The notes under the pieces: generated by a model | The model's input: the letters and a program-made list of their open reading frames with translations, nothing else | Told to the model about the DNA's origin: nothing | Databases searched by the model: none | Translations under genes and position numbers: made by a program | Part shown: positions 13,228-15,202 of the stretch, in pieces | Numbering within the stretch: the first letter of the stretch is position 1 | Layout of the letters: every line of letters begins with the position of its first letter | Source of the DNA: CAILHX01 sp046155285 | GTDB lineage: Bacteria > Pseudomonadota > Gammaproteobacteria > Burkholderiales > Methylophilaceae | Assembly (NCBI GenBank): GCA_046155285.1 | Contig: JBJXEA010000007.1 | Coordinates: 1 to 15,202 of the forward strand | Direction: 5' to 3' | Length of the DNA stretch: 15,202 nucleotides

Positions 13228-15069
13228 ATGTACGCTTGGTTTGAGAAACTCCTAACCCCATTTCCTGACGCTCCTATCAACACACCCCCGCGCCAGTTTT
13301 GGTCGTTCGCCTGGTCGTGCACGCAAGGTTTGCGCGGCTTTATGCTGGGCATGACGCTACTCACCGCCGCCATAGGCGCGTTTGAAGCCTTGTTGTTTGC
13401 CATGATGGGGCGCGTGGTGGATTGGCTCAGTCATCTTTCCCCTGAACTGCTTTGGTCACAGGAACGCGAACATTTACTGCTATTGGCAAGCATACTCTTA
13501 GGCAGCATTGTGTTGGTTGCCTTGCAATCCATCATCAAACATCAAGTGTTGGCGGGGCACTTTCCCATGCGCATGCGCTGGAATTTTCACCGCTTGATGC
13601 TGGGGCAAAGCATGGCGTTCTATCAGGATGAATTTGCCGGAAGAGTCGCCGCCAAAGTCATGCAAACCGCGCTGGCAGTGCGCGACATGTGGTTTATTCT
13701 GGCAGATATTTTGGTATTCGTGGTGATCTACGTGGTCACCCTGCTGGCGGTAGCCGACCACTTCAACCCTTGGCTGATGGTCCCATTTTTCTGCTGGCTG
13801 ACGCTCTACATTGCCGCGCTGAGCTACTTCATCCCGCGCTTGAGCAAAGTGTCGCAAGCCCAAGCCGACGCGCGCTCCATGATGACCGGCCGCATCACTG
13901 ATGCTTATACCAACATCGCCACCGTCAAACTGTTCTCTCACGCCGGACGCGAAGCCGCCTACGCCAAGTCGGCAATGGAAGAATTCATCCAGTCCGTGCA
14001 CAAGCAAATGCGCTTGGTCACCAGTGTGGAAGTCCTCAACCACGTACTCATCATGTTTCTGCTGTTGGGGATTATGAGCGTTTCCTTGTGGCTGTGGTCG
14101 CACCACCAAGTCAGCGTGGGCGGGGTGGCCGCCGTCACCGCGATGGCATTGCGCCTACATGGCATGTCGCACTGGGTGATGTGGGAAATGACCTCGCTGT
14201 TTGAACAAGTCGGCACGGTGCAAGACGGCATCAATACGCTGTCTATCCCGCATCTGGTCAACGACGCGCCAGAAGCCGCCGACATTCAAGTCCAGCAAGG
14301 CGAGATTCGCTTCGCGCAGATCAGTTTTGCCTATGCCGGCCAATCACCCATCCTCCACGACTTCAATCTGCACATTCGCCCCGGCGAAAAGGTGGGTCTA
14401 GTGGGGCGCTCCGGCGCTGGGAAGTCTACCATTGTCAATCTGCTGCTACGCTTTTACGACGTGCAAGCAGGGCATATTCTGATCGACGGGCAGGACATCG
14501 CACGAGTCACCCAGAATAGCCTGCGCGCCAATATCGGCATGGTGACACAGGATACCTCCCTGTTGCACCGCTCGGTACGCGAGAACATTTTATACGGACG
14601 ACCCGATGCCAGCGATGCCGACATGATTTCCGCCGCCACCCGCGCCGAAGCGCACGCGTTTGTGCAACATCTGCGTGACCCCAAAAACCGTAGCGCTTAT
14701 GAGGCGCATGTGGGCGAACGCGGCGTAAAACTCTCCGGCGGCCAACGCCAACGCATCGCCATCGCCCGCGTCATGCTTAAAGACGCACCGATTCTGCTGC
14801 TGGATGAGGCTACCAGCGCCCTAGATTCCGAAGTCGAAGCCGCCATCCAAAGCAGTCTATACCGCCTGATGGAAGGTAAAACCGTAGTCGCCATCGCGCA
14901 CAGACTTTCTACCATCGCCGCGATGGACAGGTTGGTCGTGCTGGATGAGGGGCGCATTATCGAAGAAGGTAATCACCAGACGCTACTCAACAACGGGGGA
15001 CTCTACGCCAAACTATGGGCGCACCAGAGCGGTGGATTCTTGGTGGATGAAATTGATACAAAACAGTGA
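13228..15069 (+). CDS. ABC exporter, fused permease and ATPase
   Basis: 613 aa half-transporter that should form a homodimer in the inner membrane. Residues about 36-310 carry hydrophobic helices (about 36-60, 83-104, 155-176, 181-202, 265-287 and one more). The ATPase follows: Walker A GRSGAGKST at 393-401, signature LSGGQ at 502-506, Walker B ILLLDE ending at E527, and H558 as the switch histidine. All ATPase motifs are intact. The type is MsbA/multidrug-like; substrate unknown. The ATG directly abuts the ispB stop with no gap, so translation is coupled, and no separate ribosome binding site of good quality is seen. A terminator lies 37 nt after the stop. Confidence 0.93.
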   Translation: MYAWFEKLLTPFPDAPINTPPRQFWSFAWSCTQGLRGFMLGMTLLTAAIGAFEALLFAMMGRVVDWLSHLSPELLWSQEREHLLLLASILLGSIVLVALQSIIKHQVLAGHFPMRMRWNFHRLMLGQSMAFYQDEFAGRVAAKVMQTALAVRDMWFILADILVFVVIYVVTLLAVADHFNPWLMVPFFCWLTLYIAALSYFIPRLSKVSQAQADARSMMTGRITDAYTNIATVKLFSHAGREAAYAKSAMEEFIQSVHKQMRLVTSVEVLNHVLIMFLLLGIMSVSLWLWSHHQVSVGGVAAVTAMALRLHGMSHWVMWEMTSLFEQVGTVQDGINTLSIPHLVNDAPEAADIQVQQGEIRFAQISFAYAGQSPILHDFNLHIRPGEKVGLVGRSGAGKSTIVNLLLRFYDVQAGHILIDGQDIARVTQNSLRANIGMVTQDTSLLHRSVRENILYGRPDASDADMISAATRAEAHAFVQHLRDPKNRSAYEAHVGERGVKLSGGQRQRIAIARVMLKDAPILLLDEATSALDSEVEAAIQSSLYRLMEGKTVVAIAHRLSTIAAMDRLVVLDEGRIIEEGNHQTLLNNGGLYAKLWAHQSGGFLVDEIDTKQ

Positions 15070-15106
15070 ACAATACCTGAAACACCTCACAGCCCCCACT
15101 AAAAGC

Positions 15107-15138
15107 AAAAAGCCTCCCCAAATCTGGGGAGGCTTTTT
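15107..15138. terminator. Bidirectional terminator between the ABC exporter and the rRNA operon
   Basis: AAAAAGCCTCCCC, a 6-nt loop and GGGGAGGCTTTTT make a perfect 13-bp stem. It has a T tract on both strands, so it can stop plus-strand transcripts of ispB and the exporter and minus-strand transcripts of the rRNA operon. Confidence 0.92.
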
Positions 15139-15149
15139 GTTTAATAAGG

Positions 15150-15202
15150 CGTCTGGCAGTGACCTACTTTCGCAAGCGAAGAGCTTACTATCATTGGCGC
15201 AT
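15150..15202 (-). rRNA. rrf: 5S ribosomal RNA, 3' part (cut by window edge)
   Basis: Read on the minus strand the last bases give GCGCCAATGATAGT, then CTTCGCTTGCGAAAGTAGGTCA and CTGCCAGAC, the 3' third of a proteobacterial 5S rRNA (helices IV/V and the closing strand of helix I). The 5' part lies beyond 15202. The 3' end is near 15150, 12 nt before the terminator stem. It implies a complete rRNA operon entering from the right. Confidence 0.88.

Noticed and set aside
13498..14109. 203-aa open frame on the minus strand inside the ABC exporter
   Set aside because: Histidine/glutamine-rich composition typical of an antisense shadow; the exporter reading frame is intact and has all motifs.
1..15202. 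CRISPR array or tRNA genes
   Set aside because: No regularly spaced direct repeats and no tRNA-like cloverleaf were seen on either strand.

Overview
The window reads as chromosome of a betaproteobacterium, possibly in or near the Nitrosomonadales. That placement is inference. It rests on the rplU-rpmA-obgE-proB block divergent from ispB, on the protein styles, and on an A/T-ended 142-bp miniature element of a kind I associate with that group. Most of it is housekeeping sequence; the accessory part lies between about 1.93 and 5.7 kb.

Left part (minus strand): a YoaA-type Fe-S DNA helicase, a 118-bp palindromic repeat, then a full-length integron integrase (intI) with a recognisable promoter. 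Reading away from intI on the plus strand are an attI core at 3229-3235 and a small cassette array. Cassette 1 (3230-3664) encodes a four-helix membrane protein. Cassette 2 (3665-4599) holds two genes, a lipoprotein and an unknown protein. Cassette 3 (4600-5097) holds a HicA/HicB toxin-antitoxin pair whose toxin gene is frameshifted. Cassette 4 starts at 5098 and carries a small multidrug resistance (SMR) transporter; no attC is visible after it. Three attC sites are visible. attC2 and attC3 are both 60 bp and share one design, while attC1 is 78 bp and different. In three of the four cassettes the start codon lies exactly 12 nt after the recombination point, so the recombined core box doubles as the ribosome binding region. 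A 142-bp MITE-like element flanked by TTTA on both sides closes the accessory region.

Middle part: a plus-strand pair of overlapping genes, a ferritin-like di-iron protein and an aminoglycoside-phosphotransferase-fold kinase of unknown substrate. They converge on purK, and the two stop codons share the bases TTAA.

Right part: the minus-strand run rplU-rpmA-(terminator)-obgE-proB-purE-(inverted repeat)-purK joins ribosomal proteins L21 and L27, the Obg GTPase, glutamate 5-kinase and two purine synthesis enzymes. Divergent from rplU, ispB (long-chain prenyl diphosphate synthase, quinone side chain) is followed with no gap by an ABC exporter. A terminator hairpin usable in both directions separates that gene from the 3' end of a 5S rRNA on the minus strand, so an rRNA operon must enter from beyond the right edge.

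The most unusual content is the integron: fixed start-codon spacing, a broken toxin beside an intact antitoxin, a two-gene cassette of unknown function, and an array end that seems to have lost its last attC.
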